Below are positions 15,145-24,130 of a stretch of 33,316 nucleotides of DNA, one piece after another; the first letter of the stretch is position 1, and the number at the start of each line of letters is the position of its first letter. The position numbers and the translations under genes were made by a program. Source of the DNA: Planctomycetaceae bacterium. GTDB lineage: Bacteria > Planctomycetota > Planctomycetia > Planctomycetales > Planctomycetaceae. The stretch spans positions 1 to 33,316 of the forward strand of contig JANSXP010000074.1 in the NCBI GenBank assembly GCA_024742875.1, read 5' to 3'. The notes beneath the pieces were generated by a model. The model was not told where the DNA came from. It did not search any database and worked only from the letters and a program-made list of their open reading frames with translations.

Positions 15145-17709
15145 ATGTATTTCCGCACCCTGCCATCCATTCTGGTCACGGCCGGAATCTTCGCAGGCGT
15201 CGTGAATTCGGCGTCAGCGCAGATCGTTAACAACAAAGTTTCCAATCCGGACGCTTTTCGGCAGCTGGAAGAAGTGCTGCCGACACCGAATTCCTACCGC
15301 GCGGCTTCAGGAGCACCCGGTCACGCCTACTGGCAGCAGAAGGTGGATTACCAGATTGACATCTCTCTGGATGATGACAAACAGATTCTGACCGGTTCGG
15401 AAACCATCACTTATCAGAACAACAGTCCGGATACGCTGAAGTATCTGTGGGTGCAGCTGGATGCGAATCGTTTCCATCCGGACTCAATGGCCAACCGACA
15501 CCAGACGGCGCCTTCGCTGGGTGATCGCGTGTCATTTCGTCGCTTCAATGCGATGCTGGGAGCGTCCAAATTTCCCGGTGGACATCGCGTGACGCTCGTG
15601 CAGGATTCTTCCACAGGACTCGAACTGCCGCATGCGATTGTGGGCACTAACATGCGAGTTGATCTGCCGGAGCCGCTGGCAACCGGCGAGTCATTCCGAC
15701 TGCGTATCGACTGGAACTACAACATCACCGACTCCACCATCCTTCGGGGGCGCGGTGGCTTTGAGCACTTTGAAGAAGACGGCAACAACATCTACGAAGT
15801 CGCTCAGTGGTTTCCACGCCTGTGTGCCTACTCGGATGCGACGGGCTGGCAGCACAAAGAGTTTCTGGGCAGCGGCGAATTTGCTCTGGAGTTTGGTGAC
15901 TATACAGTTCGCATTACGGCACCGGCCGACCATATCGTGACGGCGACCGGCTCGCTGCTGAATGGTCGCGATGTGCTGACGGCTGAGCAGCAGGAGCGAC
16001 TGGAAAAGGCCAAAACGGCAGACAAGCCCGTGTTTGTGGTCACGCCGGAAGAAGCGGCAGAGAACCAGAAGGAAGGCACCGACGAAACGAAAACGTGGGT
16101 CTTCAAAGCGGACAACGTCCGGGACTTTGCCTGGGCCAGTTCTCGTAAGTTTATCTGGGACGCGTGGGGCCACGACAACGCGGGCAGCCCCGTGCTGGCG
16201 ATGTCTTTCTATCCCAATGAAGCGGAACCACTGTGGAGCAAATACTCCACGCAATCCATCGTGCACACGCTGGAAGTCTATTCTCGTTACACGTTTCAGT
16301 ATCCTTACCCGGTGGCGATCTCGGTGAATGGCCCGGTTTACGGCATGGAATATCCCATGATCTGTTTCAACGGTCCGCGTCCGGAAAAAGACGGCACTTA
16401 CAGTGCCCGCACCAAGTACGGTCTGATCTCTGTCGTCATTCACGAAGTGGGACACAACTACTTCCCAATGATCGTCAACTCGGACGAACGTCAGTGGACG
16501 TGGATGGACGAAGGGCTGAACTCCTTCCTGCAGTATCTGGCCGAAGTCGAGTGGGAAGACGATTATCCGTCCCGCGCCGGTGAGCCACAGAAAATTACCA
16601 GTTACATGCGAAGCACCAATCAGGTGCCCATCATGACCAACTCAGAGTCGATTCTGCAGTTTGGCCCCAACGCTTACTCCAAGCCGGCCACCGCACTGAA
16701 CGTTCTGCGGGAAACCGTTATTGGTCGCGAGCAGTTTGATTTTGCCTTCCGGGAGTACTCGCAGCGATGGATGTTCAAGCGTCCTTACCCCGCGGACTTT
16801 TTCCGCTCCATGGAAGATGCGTCCGGTCGTGACCTTGACTGGTTCTGGCGTGGCTGGTTTTACAGTACCGACCACGTCGACATCGCCATCACGGGCGTCG
16901 AGCATCATGTGGTTGATCGCGGTAACCCGGTCGAAACCTCGAAGCGTCGCAAGACTGAGCGAGCTGACAAACCGGAAACGCTGTCTCAAAAGAAAAACAA
17001 AGACATCAAACTGCGAGTCGACGAGTTTCCGGAGCTGAAAGACTTCTACAACGAGTACGACGAACTGGATGTCTCGGAAGACGAGAAGAAGCGTTTCCCC
17101 AAATACCTGGAGTCACTGACCGAGCAGCAGCGTGAACTGCTGGGCAACAAGATGAACTTCTATGTCGTCGATCTGGAAAACGTGGGCGGTCTGGTGATGC
17201 CCGTGATTCTGGAAGTGACCCACGCTGACAAGTCAACCCGCGAAATTCGCCTGCCAGCCGAGATCTGGGTGAAAAATGCGAAGCGAACCTCGCGGCTGAT
17301 CATGTCCAAAAAAGAGATCACGTCGATCACCGTCGATCCGCATCTGGAAACGGCCGACGTCGATCTGTCGAACAACCAGTATCCGCCGACCATCAGCAAA
17401 AGTCGCTTCCGCCTGTACAAGGACAGCAAGTCACGTAACCAAATGCAGCGTGCAGGTCTGGGCAAAAAGGAAGAAGACAAGAAGGATGAGGCGAAAGAGT
17501 CTGCGAAGGATGAGCCTGGCAAGTCAGCCAGGCGAGAGCAGCCAGCCAAAAAAGCGGCTGCTGACAAGAAAGCCGACGGAGCCGCAGCGAAGAAAGCCGA
17601 CGCTGCCGCGGCGAAGAAATCTGACGCTGCCGCAGCGAAGAAATCCGACGGAGCCGCAGCGAAGAAAGCCGACGCGAAAAAGGCGGACGACAAGAAGCCT
17701 CTGTCATAA
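15145..17709 (+). CDS. Secreted M1-family zinc metallopeptidase with Lys/Ala-rich repeat tail
   Basis: 854 residues. An N-terminal signal peptide ends at SASA before Gln26. The M1 catalytic centre is complete: H433-E-V-G-H437 and, after 18 residues, E456 in WMDEGL, giving the three zinc ligands and the general base E434. Tyr511 in AYSKPATAL fits the transition-state tyrosine. The exopeptidase motif normally GAMEN is here G400-M-E-Y, an altered form common in uncharacterised bacterial M1 proteins, so aminopeptidase activity is likely but not assured. The N-terminal beta domain (YQIDISLDDDKQILTGSETITY) is typical. The last 90 residues are highly charged and end in octapeptide repeats of KK[AS]D[AG]AAA, unusual for the family. 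AGGTG precedes the ATG. A terminator hairpin follows the stop. Confidence 0.9.
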   Translation: MYFRTLPSILVTAGIFAGVVNSASAQIVNNKVSNPDAFRQLEEVLPTPNSYRAASGAPGHAYWQQKVDYQIDISLDDDKQILTGSETITYQNNSPDTLKYLWVQLDANRFHPDSMANRHQTAPSLGDRVSFRRFNAMLGASKFPGGHRVTLVQDSSTGLELPHAIVGTNMRVDLPEPLATGESFRLRIDWNYNITDSTILRGRGGFEHFEEDGNNIYEVAQWFPRLCAYSDATGWQHKEFLGSGEFALEFGDYTVRITAPADHIVTATGSLLNGRDVLTAEQQERLEKAKTADKPVFVVTPEEAAENQKEGTDETKTWVFKADNVRDFAWASSRKFIWDAWGHDNAGSPVLAMSFYPNEAEPLWSKYSTQSIVHTLEVYSRYTFQYPYPVAISVNGPVYGMEYPMICFNGPRPEKDGTYSARTKYGLISVVIHEVGHNYFPMIVNSDERQWTWMDEGLNSFLQYLAEVEWEDDYPSRAGEPQKITSYMRSTNQVPIMTNSESILQFGPNAYSKPATALNVLRETVIGREQFDFAFREYSQRWMFKRPYPADFFRSMEDASGRDLDWFWRGWFYSTDHVDIAITGVEHHVVDRGNPVETSKRRKTERADKPETLSQKKNKDIKLRVDEFPELKDFYNEYDELDVSEDEKKRFPKYLESLTEQQRELLGNKMNFYVVDLENVGGLVMPVILEVTHADKSTREIRLPAEIWVKNAKRTSRLIMSKKEITSITVDPHLETADVDLSNNQYPPTISKSRFRLYKDSKSRNQMQRAGLGKKEEDKKDEAKESAKDEPGKSARREQPAKKAAADKKADGAAAKKADAAAAKKSDAAAAKKSDGAAAKKADAKKADDKKPLS
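17566..17676 (+). repeat. 24-bp tandem repeat encoding Lys/Ala octapeptides
   Basis: Four complete 24-bp units start at 17566, 17590, 17614 and 17638, with a partial fifth at 17662. Each encodes KK[AS]D[AG]AAA at the C-terminus of the M1 peptidase. The near-identical DNA suggests slippage-type expansion. The product is a flexible basic tail resembling histone H1-like Lys/Ala repeats. Confidence 0.85.
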
Positions 17710-17722
17710 TGCTGTCAGGACC

Positions 17723-17754
17723 ATCGCCGAGACGCTGGTCGTCTCGGCGATTTT
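17723..17754 (+). terminator. Rho-independent-type terminator after the M1 peptidase
   Basis: A perfect 12-bp stem ATCGCCGAGACG / CGTCTCGGCGAT with a five-base loop CTGGT is followed by TTTC. It lies 13 bases after the M1 stop and before the ribosome site of the next gene. The U run is short, so termination may be partial. Confidence 0.65.
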
Positions 17755-17786
17755 CATCCGTCTGGTTCAGTGAGAAGGATTGTTCG

Positions 17787-18437
17787 ATGAAGAAGATTCT
17801 GACATTCATCGCAGTCGTGATGATGACGGGCCCTGTATTCGCGCACCGTTCTCATACGTCTGTCGCAGAGGTCGAATGGAATGCGCAATCGCAGGTCTTT
17901 GAAGTGGCCATGCGGCTGCATATCGCCGACCTGGAAGATGCCATTTCGGTCAGGAACAAAAAGAAGTTTCGCATTGAAAGTACGGACAACGCCGAGCAGC
18001 AGATTCAGGCCTATCTGCAGAATCGCTTTCAGATCCGCTCTGATGTGAACGTGTTTGCCAAACTCAACTGGGTGGGCATGGAACTGGAACTACATGACGC
18101 CTGGGTGTACTTCGAAGTAAGTCAGGCGAAGCCTGCACCAGCGACCGGCGCGTCGTCGTCGCCGCCAGCCGCTCCAGCGGCGTCGGATTCCCGCGTGCAG
18201 AAATGGGAAGATCTGTTTACGAAGCCGTCTCAGCCTGGCGCAGCCGCCAATCCTTCGCCCGGGCGGATGGAAGTGACCAATACTGTTCTGTTTGACGTTC
18301 AGCCGGAACAGAAGAATGTGGTAAGCTTCACGCAGAACCGCCGGACTCTGTCTGTGGTCCTGCTGCCGCAGAGACCCACCGGTGGTCTGATGTCACGTCT
18401 CCAGCCCCCGGCACCCGGCTGGCAGCGAAAACGCTGA
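17787..18437 (+). CDS. Small secreted DUF6702-like protein
   Basis: 216 residues from the ATG at 17787, which has AAGGA seven bases upstream and begins a clear signal peptide (MKKILTFIAVVMMTGPVFA, then His20). A longer frame from 17709 would run through the terminator hairpin and bury the signal peptide, so it is rejected. The core (HRSHTSVAEVEWNAQSQVF, then MRLHIADLEDAI, then LNWVGMELELHDAWVYFEV) matches the DUF6702 pattern, best known from Bacteroidota: an H-x-x-x-x-S-x-x-E start, a D-L-E-x-A segment and a G-x-E...V-W-x-Y-x-E strand. A Pro/Ala/Ser-rich insert of about 50 residues precedes the last strands (NTVLFDVQPEQKNVVSF), which resemble the family's closing segment. The function is unknown; the protein is exported. 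It follows the M1 peptidase gene and ends 17 bases before the FAD enzyme. Confidence 0.72.
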   Translation: MKKILTFIAVVMMTGPVFAHRSHTSVAEVEWNAQSQVFEVAMRLHIADLEDAISVRNKKKFRIESTDNAEQQIQAYLQNRFQIRSDVNVFAKLNWVGMELELHDAWVYFEVSQAKPAPATGASSSPPAAPAASDSRVQKWEDLFTKPSQPGAAANPSPGRMEVTNTVLFDVQPEQKNVVSFTQNRRTLSVVLLPQRPTGGLMSRLQPPAPGWQRKR

Positions 18438-18454
18438 CGTTTGCCGAAACAGCC

Positions 18455-20053
18455 ATGCGATTTCGAGTTACCAATCTGCGTCTGCCTGTTGATGTCCCGG
18501 AATCTGAGGTGGCCGAGCACCTCTGCCGTCGGCTGAAGATTCCGCAGGAGTCGCTGGCGTCCACGCGCGTGCTGCGAAAAAGCCTCGACGCGCGACAGAA
18601 GAACAAGCTGCAGTACGTGTACTCCATCGTGGGCAGGGCTCACGACGAAATTCCCACCAGCCGCGGGGGCGATCTGCAGGTGGACGCCTTTGTGGAAAAG
18701 CCCTTTTTTGACCCCGACCCCGGGGCCGCGCCCATGGAACAGCGTCCGGTGGTGGTGGGATCCGGCCCTGCGGGATTACTGGCGGGTTACTATCTGGCGA
18801 AGAAGGGATATCGGCCCATCATTCTGGAGCGGGGGGCGCCCGTGAAGGAACGTGTGCCCGCGATTCGCAGTTTTGATCGTGGCGGCGAGCATGACAACGA
18901 GAACAACTACCTGTTTGGCGAAGGCGGCGCGGGGTGTTTCAGCGACGGCAAGCTGACGTGCCGCATTACCGGTCCGGACGTGGACTGGGTGCTTCAAAGC
19001 TTTGTCGACTGCGGAGGTCGTCCCTCGCTGACCTACGAACATCGCCCGCACCTGGGCAGCAACAAACTGCCGATGATCTGCCGCAACTACAGGCGGAAGA
19101 TTGAGGCACTGGGCGGTGAATATCGTTTCAACTGCCGACTGGAAGGAGTGCAGCTTCGTGACGGGCGGGTTATTGGACTGGAGACTTCGTCCGGCCTGCT
19201 GCCGGTCAGCCACTGTGTGCTGGCGATTGGTCACAGTGCCCGTGATACCTATCGCATGCTGGTGGAGGCTGGTTTGCCACTGCGGCCCAAAGCGTTTCAG
19301 CTGGGGCTGCGGATTGAGCATCCACAGGAGGTGATCAACGATCATAAGTACGGTCGCCCTGAATACCTGCAGCAGCTGGGAGCGGCGGACTACAGCCTCG
19401 TCGCCAAAGGTAAGCGCGATCTGTTCACCTTCTGCATGTGCGCCGGAGGGATTGTGATTCCCAGTGTGTCTGAGCCCAACATGTTTTGCTCGAATGGAAT
19501 GAGCAATTCCCGGCACGACACTCCGTTTGCCAACAGTGGTCTGGTGGCGACCCTGGAACCAGAGCACTTTGGCAGTCGGGACCCGCTGGCAGGCGTGGAG
19601 GTGCAGCGAAAATTTGAAGCCCTCGCGTTTCAGGTGACCGGTGGCTCGTACCACGCGCCCATTCAGCGGGCGACCGACTTTCTGGCGGATCGCACGCCTT
19701 CAAAAAACGCCGTCATTTCGTCGTCGTATCAGCGGGGCACGCATCCATTGAATCTGGCGGCCGTGCTGCCCCCACAGATCTGCGCGGCGATGAAAGACGG
19801 TCTGCCCAAAATGGACGCCAGGTGGAAAGGCAAATATCTGCCGGAGGCGGTGCTCGTTGGACCTGAGATGCGGGGCAGCTCGCCCGTGCGGATCGATCGC
19901 GACCGGGACTCCTGGCAGATCCCCGAGATCGATGGCCTGTACCCTGTCGGTGAAGGCGCCGGCTACGCGGGCGGAATTGTCACCGCTGCCGTCGACGGCC
20001 TGCGGGCCGCAAGAAAGATCGTGGAACACTATGCCGCTCCGACGGATGCCTGA
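18455..20053 (+). CDS. COG2509-type FAD-dependent oxidoreductase
   Basis: 532 residues, no signal peptide, so cytoplasmic. An N-terminal domain of about 95 residues (MRFRVTNLRLPVDVPESEV...LRKSLDARQKNKLQYVYSI) precedes the dinucleotide-binding fold: VVVGSGPAG with Gly102, Gly104 and Gly107, then the acidic strand end IILERG. The block FGEGGAGCFSDGKLTCR is characteristic of COG2509 uncharacterised FAD dehydrogenases. The C-terminal FAD motif is GEGAGYAGGI (residues 499-508), followed by AAVDGLRAA. Size fits this family. Substrate and physiological role are not known. The gene begins 17 bases after the DUF6702-like gene without a strong ribosome site of its own, so translational coupling is plausible. 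It converges with the DUF4175-type gene, with only 30 bp between their ends. Confidence 0.85.
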   Translation: MRFRVTNLRLPVDVPESEVAEHLCRRLKIPQESLASTRVLRKSLDARQKNKLQYVYSIVGRAHDEIPTSRGGDLQVDAFVEKPFFDPDPGAAPMEQRPVVVGSGPAGLLAGYYLAKKGYRPIILERGAPVKERVPAIRSFDRGGEHDNENNYLFGEGGAGCFSDGKLTCRITGPDVDWVLQSFVDCGGRPSLTYEHRPHLGSNKLPMICRNYRRKIEALGGEYRFNCRLEGVQLRDGRVIGLETSSGLLPVSHCVLAIGHSARDTYRMLVEAGLPLRPKAFQLGLRIEHPQEVINDHKYGRPEYLQQLGAADYSLVAKGKRDLFTFCMCAGGIVIPSVSEPNMFCSNGMSNSRHDTPFANSGLVATLEPEHFGSRDPLAGVEVQRKFEALAFQVTGGSYHAPIQRATDFLADRTPSKNAVISSSYQRGTHPLNLAAVLPPQICAAMKDGLPKMDARWKGKYLPEAVLVGPEMRGSSPVRIDRDRDSWQIPEIDGLYPVGEGAGYAGGIVTAAVDGLRAARKIVEHYAAPTDA

Positions 20054-20083
20054 AATCCGTCCGCGACTGGTCACCCAGGCAGG

Positions 20084-23000
20084 CTATTTCTCAGCCGCTT
20101 TTGCCAGTTCGCGAAAGTACATACGGATCAAAGATTCGTAGGTGCTGTCGCGGGTGATGCGGGCGTTGTCCAGTGTTTCCGAGTCAATCTCGTCCACGAT
20201 GCGGCCCCAGTCGCGAGAGCCTTCGACATCGCTGCCGCCTCGGTCCGGCAGCAGCCCGTCCCATGAGGCAGGATTGCCCATGCCGTCCGCGCCCGCCTGC
20301 TGCTGTTCCTGTGACTGATTGGGATTGAATTGTCCCGGAAGTGCGTTGCTGGCAGCCTGAGCAAGGGACTTTGCGGCGGAGTTCAGGGCGTCTGCGGAAG
20401 GTTGGCCCTGTCCCGACTGACCGGACTGGCCTCCGGTCTGATCACCCTCGCCTGGCTGTGGCTGACCATCATCGCTGGCCTGTCCCTCGCCGGACTGTCC
20501 GGGCTGGGTGCCCTGACCTCCCTGCTCCGCGTTCTGATCACCGCCTTCGCCCTGCTGGGGCTGGCCGCCTTCCTGCTGCATGGCTTCCGCCGCCTGTTTC
20601 AGATTCTGCAGCGCGTCGGCCACGCTTTCTCCGACGTCTTCAGGCACCATCGAGGATTCCGATGACGACTGCGATGATTCGCCCGGAGTGCCAGCGATCT
20701 GCTGCAGCTGATCGGCAGCCTGCTGACCGGACTCCGCCGCCTGACGGAATTCCGCGTTCTGCATCTGGGCGGCTGCCTGACTGGCCTGCTGGCTGGCCTG
20801 TTCGGCCTGCTGTGCCGCGGCACTCGCCTGCGCCTGTGCCTGCTGTGGCATCTGCAAAGCCTCCAGCTGCATCCGTTCCGACAGTTCAGACAGTTGCGCG
20901 GGCAATTCGGCCGTCTGTTTGGCGACGTTGTTCTGCGCCGACTGACGCGTGGCCGCCTGTGACTGCGGTGTAACGCCGTCCAGCATGTCGGCAGTTCGCG
21001 TGAGTTCGCGTTTGAGTTTTTCGACTTCGGTCGACAGGTCCGCCGCCTGCGGGTCATCGCCTGCCCGCAGTTCTCCGGCCGTTTCCGCCGCCGACGTGCT
21101 GGCCTGTCGAAGTTGCCGGGCGGCTTCAGGAAACTGACTGGCCGCTGCTGATTCCCGTGCCGAGTTTGCCTGTTCGGACGTCCGTTGGCTCGATTGCTCT
21201 GCGGCTTCCGAGGCGCGTTTCTCGCTGACCTGCTGTGACTGCGACTCGGCCATGTCGGTCAGCTGATCCAGTCGGTCCAGCAGTCGTTCAGCATTTTCTG
21301 CGGCCTGCTGCTGCGGGGAGTCCGGTTGCTGAGCCGCCTGTTCATCAAACGTCCGCTGCTGCTCAGACTGCTCCATCTGTTGTTTCGCGTCATTCAGCTG
21401 ACGAGACAGTTCTGCGGCCTGCCGGGCGCGTTGTTCAAGCTGCTGCTGCTGATCTCCGGTGGCTTGTTTGGCCGCGTCAGCGGCACGCTGCCGAGTCGAC
21501 TCGAGGGTTTGTTGTGCGTCATTGAGCGTCTGTCGCGGCGAATCCAGATTCCCCTGTTCCAGTTGTCGCGCGGCTGCGTCGATCTGCTCGGACGCTTTGG
21601 GCTGCTGCGGATCGTTCTCCGCCGTTTCCAGCTGTTCAGCCTGACGCTGCAGGTCGGACAGTTGTTCGATCGCCCGAAATTGTTCCCGGCCGACCTGATC
21701 CGCTGTTGAATCCGCGGCGTCTGCGACGCGCTGCTGTCTGGAAGCGATCTCTCCGGCGGCTTGCTGAATTTTTTTCAGCCGCGACATCTGCGCCTGCTGC
21801 GCGGCCTTCAGCAGTTCCTGTTCACGGTCGAGGAGGTCTTCAATGTCGCCCGTCAAATCAGTTTGGTCTTCACTGATCTGCCTGGCTCGTTCGTCGAGCT
21901 GCTGTTCCCAGTCCTGCTCTGATGTTTCGTCAGGTTTGTTGGCATCGCTATCCCGATCGGACTTTAGCTCGTCTGCCCGGTTGGCGATATCTTCCGCTTC
22001 CAGAGCCAGTCGATTCAGTTCGGCCAGATCTTTTTCCAGCTCGGCCCGCTGTTCAATGTCACTGATGATGTCGCCCAGCTGCTGCCGAACGTCTCCGATT
22101 TCCGTTTCTGCACGCCGCAGAGATTCGGCTGCCAGGTTTCGCTGCTGCGCGGCGGCCGTTTCCAGTCGGTTCGGGATGTCCTGTGACAAACGAGGCGAAA
22201 GCTCACGCAGCTGGCCGGCCGCTTCTTCCATCAGCGGGTGCGTGGCCACCTGAGACGCGATCAATTCCATCACGCGACCCTGCTGCTGCTGCTTTTCGCT
22301 TAGTCTTTGTGCCTGTTCCTGCCCATCGTCCGACCATCCGTCACGCGCATCCTGTTCCAGTTCTGTGGCCCGCAGCTGATCTTTTTCGAGCTGACGTTCC
22401 AGCTCCCGGAGCCCTTCGATGATTTTCTTTGTCTCCTGCTCCATGGCGCGGGCCGCCGGTGGAGGTGCATTCTTATCGATTTCGATGTTGACTTCCTCAG
22501 ACCACACCTCATGGGGGCCTGGCTCCGGTCGCTCATCGGCGCACCGCACGCGAATGCGAACGACGTCTCCATCTTCCACGTGCAGGTCGGACATCCTCAG
22601 CCGAAACGACTCAGCGACTTCAGGGCTGCCCGGCTCCAGCGTTGTCGCCGGCAGAATCATGGCGGCCTGATCATTCACGTAGTAGTGCAGCTCCAGCTCT
22701 CCGATGCCGATGTCGTCCGTCGCTCGGGCATTGACAGGAACAATGTCGTCCTGACGATAACGCTCCAGGTTTTCCGCACCAGTGACCTGCAGCAGGGGGG
22801 GCTGGTCGTAGATCACAGTCAGCGTGCGGTCGAGGTAATCGGCATTTGTCAGCTCGACGTCATCGGTGAGTTCAAAATGGAAATCGCCGCCGACGTCAGC
22901 GGCCAGATCCAGCTGTCCCGACAGGCCGTCCTCAGCGATCGTTACTGGCGAACGCATCACCAGTTCCGGAAGTTCAGGGCCCAGAGGCGCGTCAGGGTCC

Positions 23001-24130
23001 AGTTCGAGCACTTCTTCTCCGGTGATGTGATCAAACTCCCGATCAAACAGCTGGATGTCATCCAGTGGACGTTCGTCACGACGCGTCCAGACCAGCGTCG
23101 CCGTCGTGATGGGTTTGTTAAACTGCAGCTGGATCTGCATTTCACTGCGTTCGAAAACACTCATCGCTTCCACCATGCCTTCAAATGTCTCCACCGGCCG
23201 GCCCGCATAGGGGGGCGGAGTGACATTGAGCACAGCTGACGTCAGCTGGGGGGCATCCACAACGGTCAGGCGAAACGACTGGCTGTCGACTCCACCTCCC
23301 GAGAGGGAATAGTCAACCGACTCTTCGATCTGCGACAGTGTGACGGTGAACTGGCCGGACACCTCGTCAAAGCTCATCGCCAGTCGATCAGAAGCCCCCG
23401 CCTGCGAGACCATCTCCAGCCAGACCTCATCAGGGCGCCTGCCCGGAGACTCTGAACGCCATTTGGGTGTGGCGCGGATGACTGCGTCACTGCCCCGTGC
23501 CACGACACGGCTTCCGTTCTCGACGTCAAAGTAGAGATTGCTGACCGTGGACAGGTTGGCGAATGGCTGGGCAAATCGCTGCAGCAGCAGCTGTGATCCG
23601 GAGGGCCACAGCAGCAGTGGTGTCAGGGCGACCACAATAGCCAGACCTGCCAGCCCACACTGTTTTTTTAGTCGCTGCGTGTCAACAAAACTGGCATCCC
23701 CAACATGCGTCAGGCGACTGTGCACCTGTTGCTGCAACTGCTGCCGCATCAACTCTGAACCGGCCTCGGAACTGCTGGCGTCCGCCCGCTGAACGGAAAT
23801 CAGCGTCGACAGTCCCTCCTGCATTTCGGGGCAGGACAGGTCGACGGCCGCTCCGAGTTGATCAACGGGAAGCCGCGTCTTGAGAGGGCGCACAAGCGAC
23901 TTCCACACAACGAAACCGATGATGCTGACAAACACCAGCAGAGTGACGGCCCGAACCCCGCCGGGCAGCCCCAGCAGCAGGTCGCTGGCGGTGGCCAGCA
24001 AGAGGTAGGCCACGCCGGTTGTCAGCAGGGTGGCCAGGCCCGCGATGCCGTTGTGCAGCAGGATCTGGCGTCTTGCCCGCTGCAGAATGTGTTCAACCTC
24101 AGGCAGACCGGTGGAATTTGCAGCCGACAC
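20084..24130 (-). CDS. Large membrane-anchored Gln-rich coiled-coil protein (DUF4175-type)
   Basis: 1,348 residues from a GTG start at 24130 with GGAG six bases upstream. Two membrane helices lie near residues 29-54 and 58-78, and a third near 158-175. A region of beta-sandwich character follows (for example LNVTPPPYAGRPVETFEG and RATDDIGIGELELHYYVND), as in DUF4175 proteins. From about residue 560 to 1190 it becomes a very long Gln/Ala/Glu-rich coiled coil with many QQ and AAEQ runs. Residues about 1190-1247 are a Gly/Gln/Pro low-complexity linker. The end (WGRIVDEIDSETLDNARITRDSTYESLIRMYFRELAKAAEK, in parts) is well ordered and charged. Planctomycete relatives often sit near MoxR/DUF58/vWA genes; none are present here. 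The function is unknown; an envelope-spanning or scaffold role is inferred. Confidence 0.7.
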   Translation of the reverse strand: MSAANSTGLPEVEHILQRARRQILLHNGIAGLATLLTTGVAYLLLATASDLLLGLPGGVRAVTLLVFVSIIGFVVWKSLVRPLKTRLPVDQLGAAVDLSCPEMQEGLSTLISVQRADASSSEAGSELMRQQLQQQVHSRLTHVGDASFVDTQRLKKQCGLAGLAIVVALTPLLLWPSGSQLLLQRFAQPFANLSTVSNLYFDVENGSRVVARGSDAVIRATPKWRSESPGRRPDEVWLEMVSQAGASDRLAMSFDEVSGQFTVTLSQIEESVDYSLSGGGVDSQSFRLTVVDAPQLTSAVLNVTPPPYAGRPVETFEGMVEAMSVFERSEMQIQLQFNKPITTATLVWTRRDERPLDDIQLFDREFDHITGEEVLELDPDAPLGPELPELVMRSPVTIAEDGLSGQLDLAADVGGDFHFELTDDVELTNADYLDRTLTVIYDQPPLLQVTGAENLERYRQDDIVPVNARATDDIGIGELELHYYVNDQAAMILPATTLEPGSPEVAESFRLRMSDLHVEDGDVVRIRVRCADERPEPGPHEVWSEEVNIEIDKNAPPPAARAMEQETKKIIEGLRELERQLEKDQLRATELEQDARDGWSDDGQEQAQRLSEKQQQQGRVMELIASQVATHPLMEEAAGQLRELSPRLSQDIPNRLETAAAQQRNLAAESLRRAETEIGDVRQQLGDIISDIEQRAELEKDLAELNRLALEAEDIANRADELKSDRDSDANKPDETSEQDWEQQLDERARQISEDQTDLTGDIEDLLDREQELLKAAQQAQMSRLKKIQQAAGEIASRQQRVADAADSTADQVGREQFRAIEQLSDLQRQAEQLETAENDPQQPKASEQIDAAARQLEQGNLDSPRQTLNDAQQTLESTRQRAADAAKQATGDQQQQLEQRARQAAELSRQLNDAKQQMEQSEQQRTFDEQAAQQPDSPQQQAAENAERLLDRLDQLTDMAESQSQQVSEKRASEAAEQSSQRTSEQANSARESAAASQFPEAARQLRQASTSAAETAGELRAGDDPQAADLSTEVEKLKRELTRTADMLDGVTPQSQAATRQSAQNNVAKQTAELPAQLSELSERMQLEALQMPQQAQAQASAAAQQAEQASQQASQAAAQMQNAEFRQAAESGQQAADQLQQIAGTPGESSQSSSESSMVPEDVGESVADALQNLKQAAEAMQQEGGQPQQGEGGDQNAEQGGQGTQPGQSGEGQASDDGQPQPGEGDQTGGQSGQSGQGQPSADALNSAAKSLAQAASNALPGQFNPNQSQEQQQAGADGMGNPASWDGLLPDRGGSDVEGSRDWGRIVDEIDSETLDNARITRDSTYESLIRMYFRELAKAAEK

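Noticed and set aside
17709-17786. Upstream start at 17709 for the DUF6702-like protein
   Set aside because: It would overlap the M1 stop codon, pass through a perfect terminator stem and place 26 residues before an obvious signal peptide. The ATG at 17787 has a good ribosome site.
18776-19654. 292-codon minus-strand open frame opposite the FAD oxidoreductase
   Set aside because: The plus-strand frame holds the FAD-binding GxGxxG and the GEGAGYAGGI motif. The antisense frame is a shadow.
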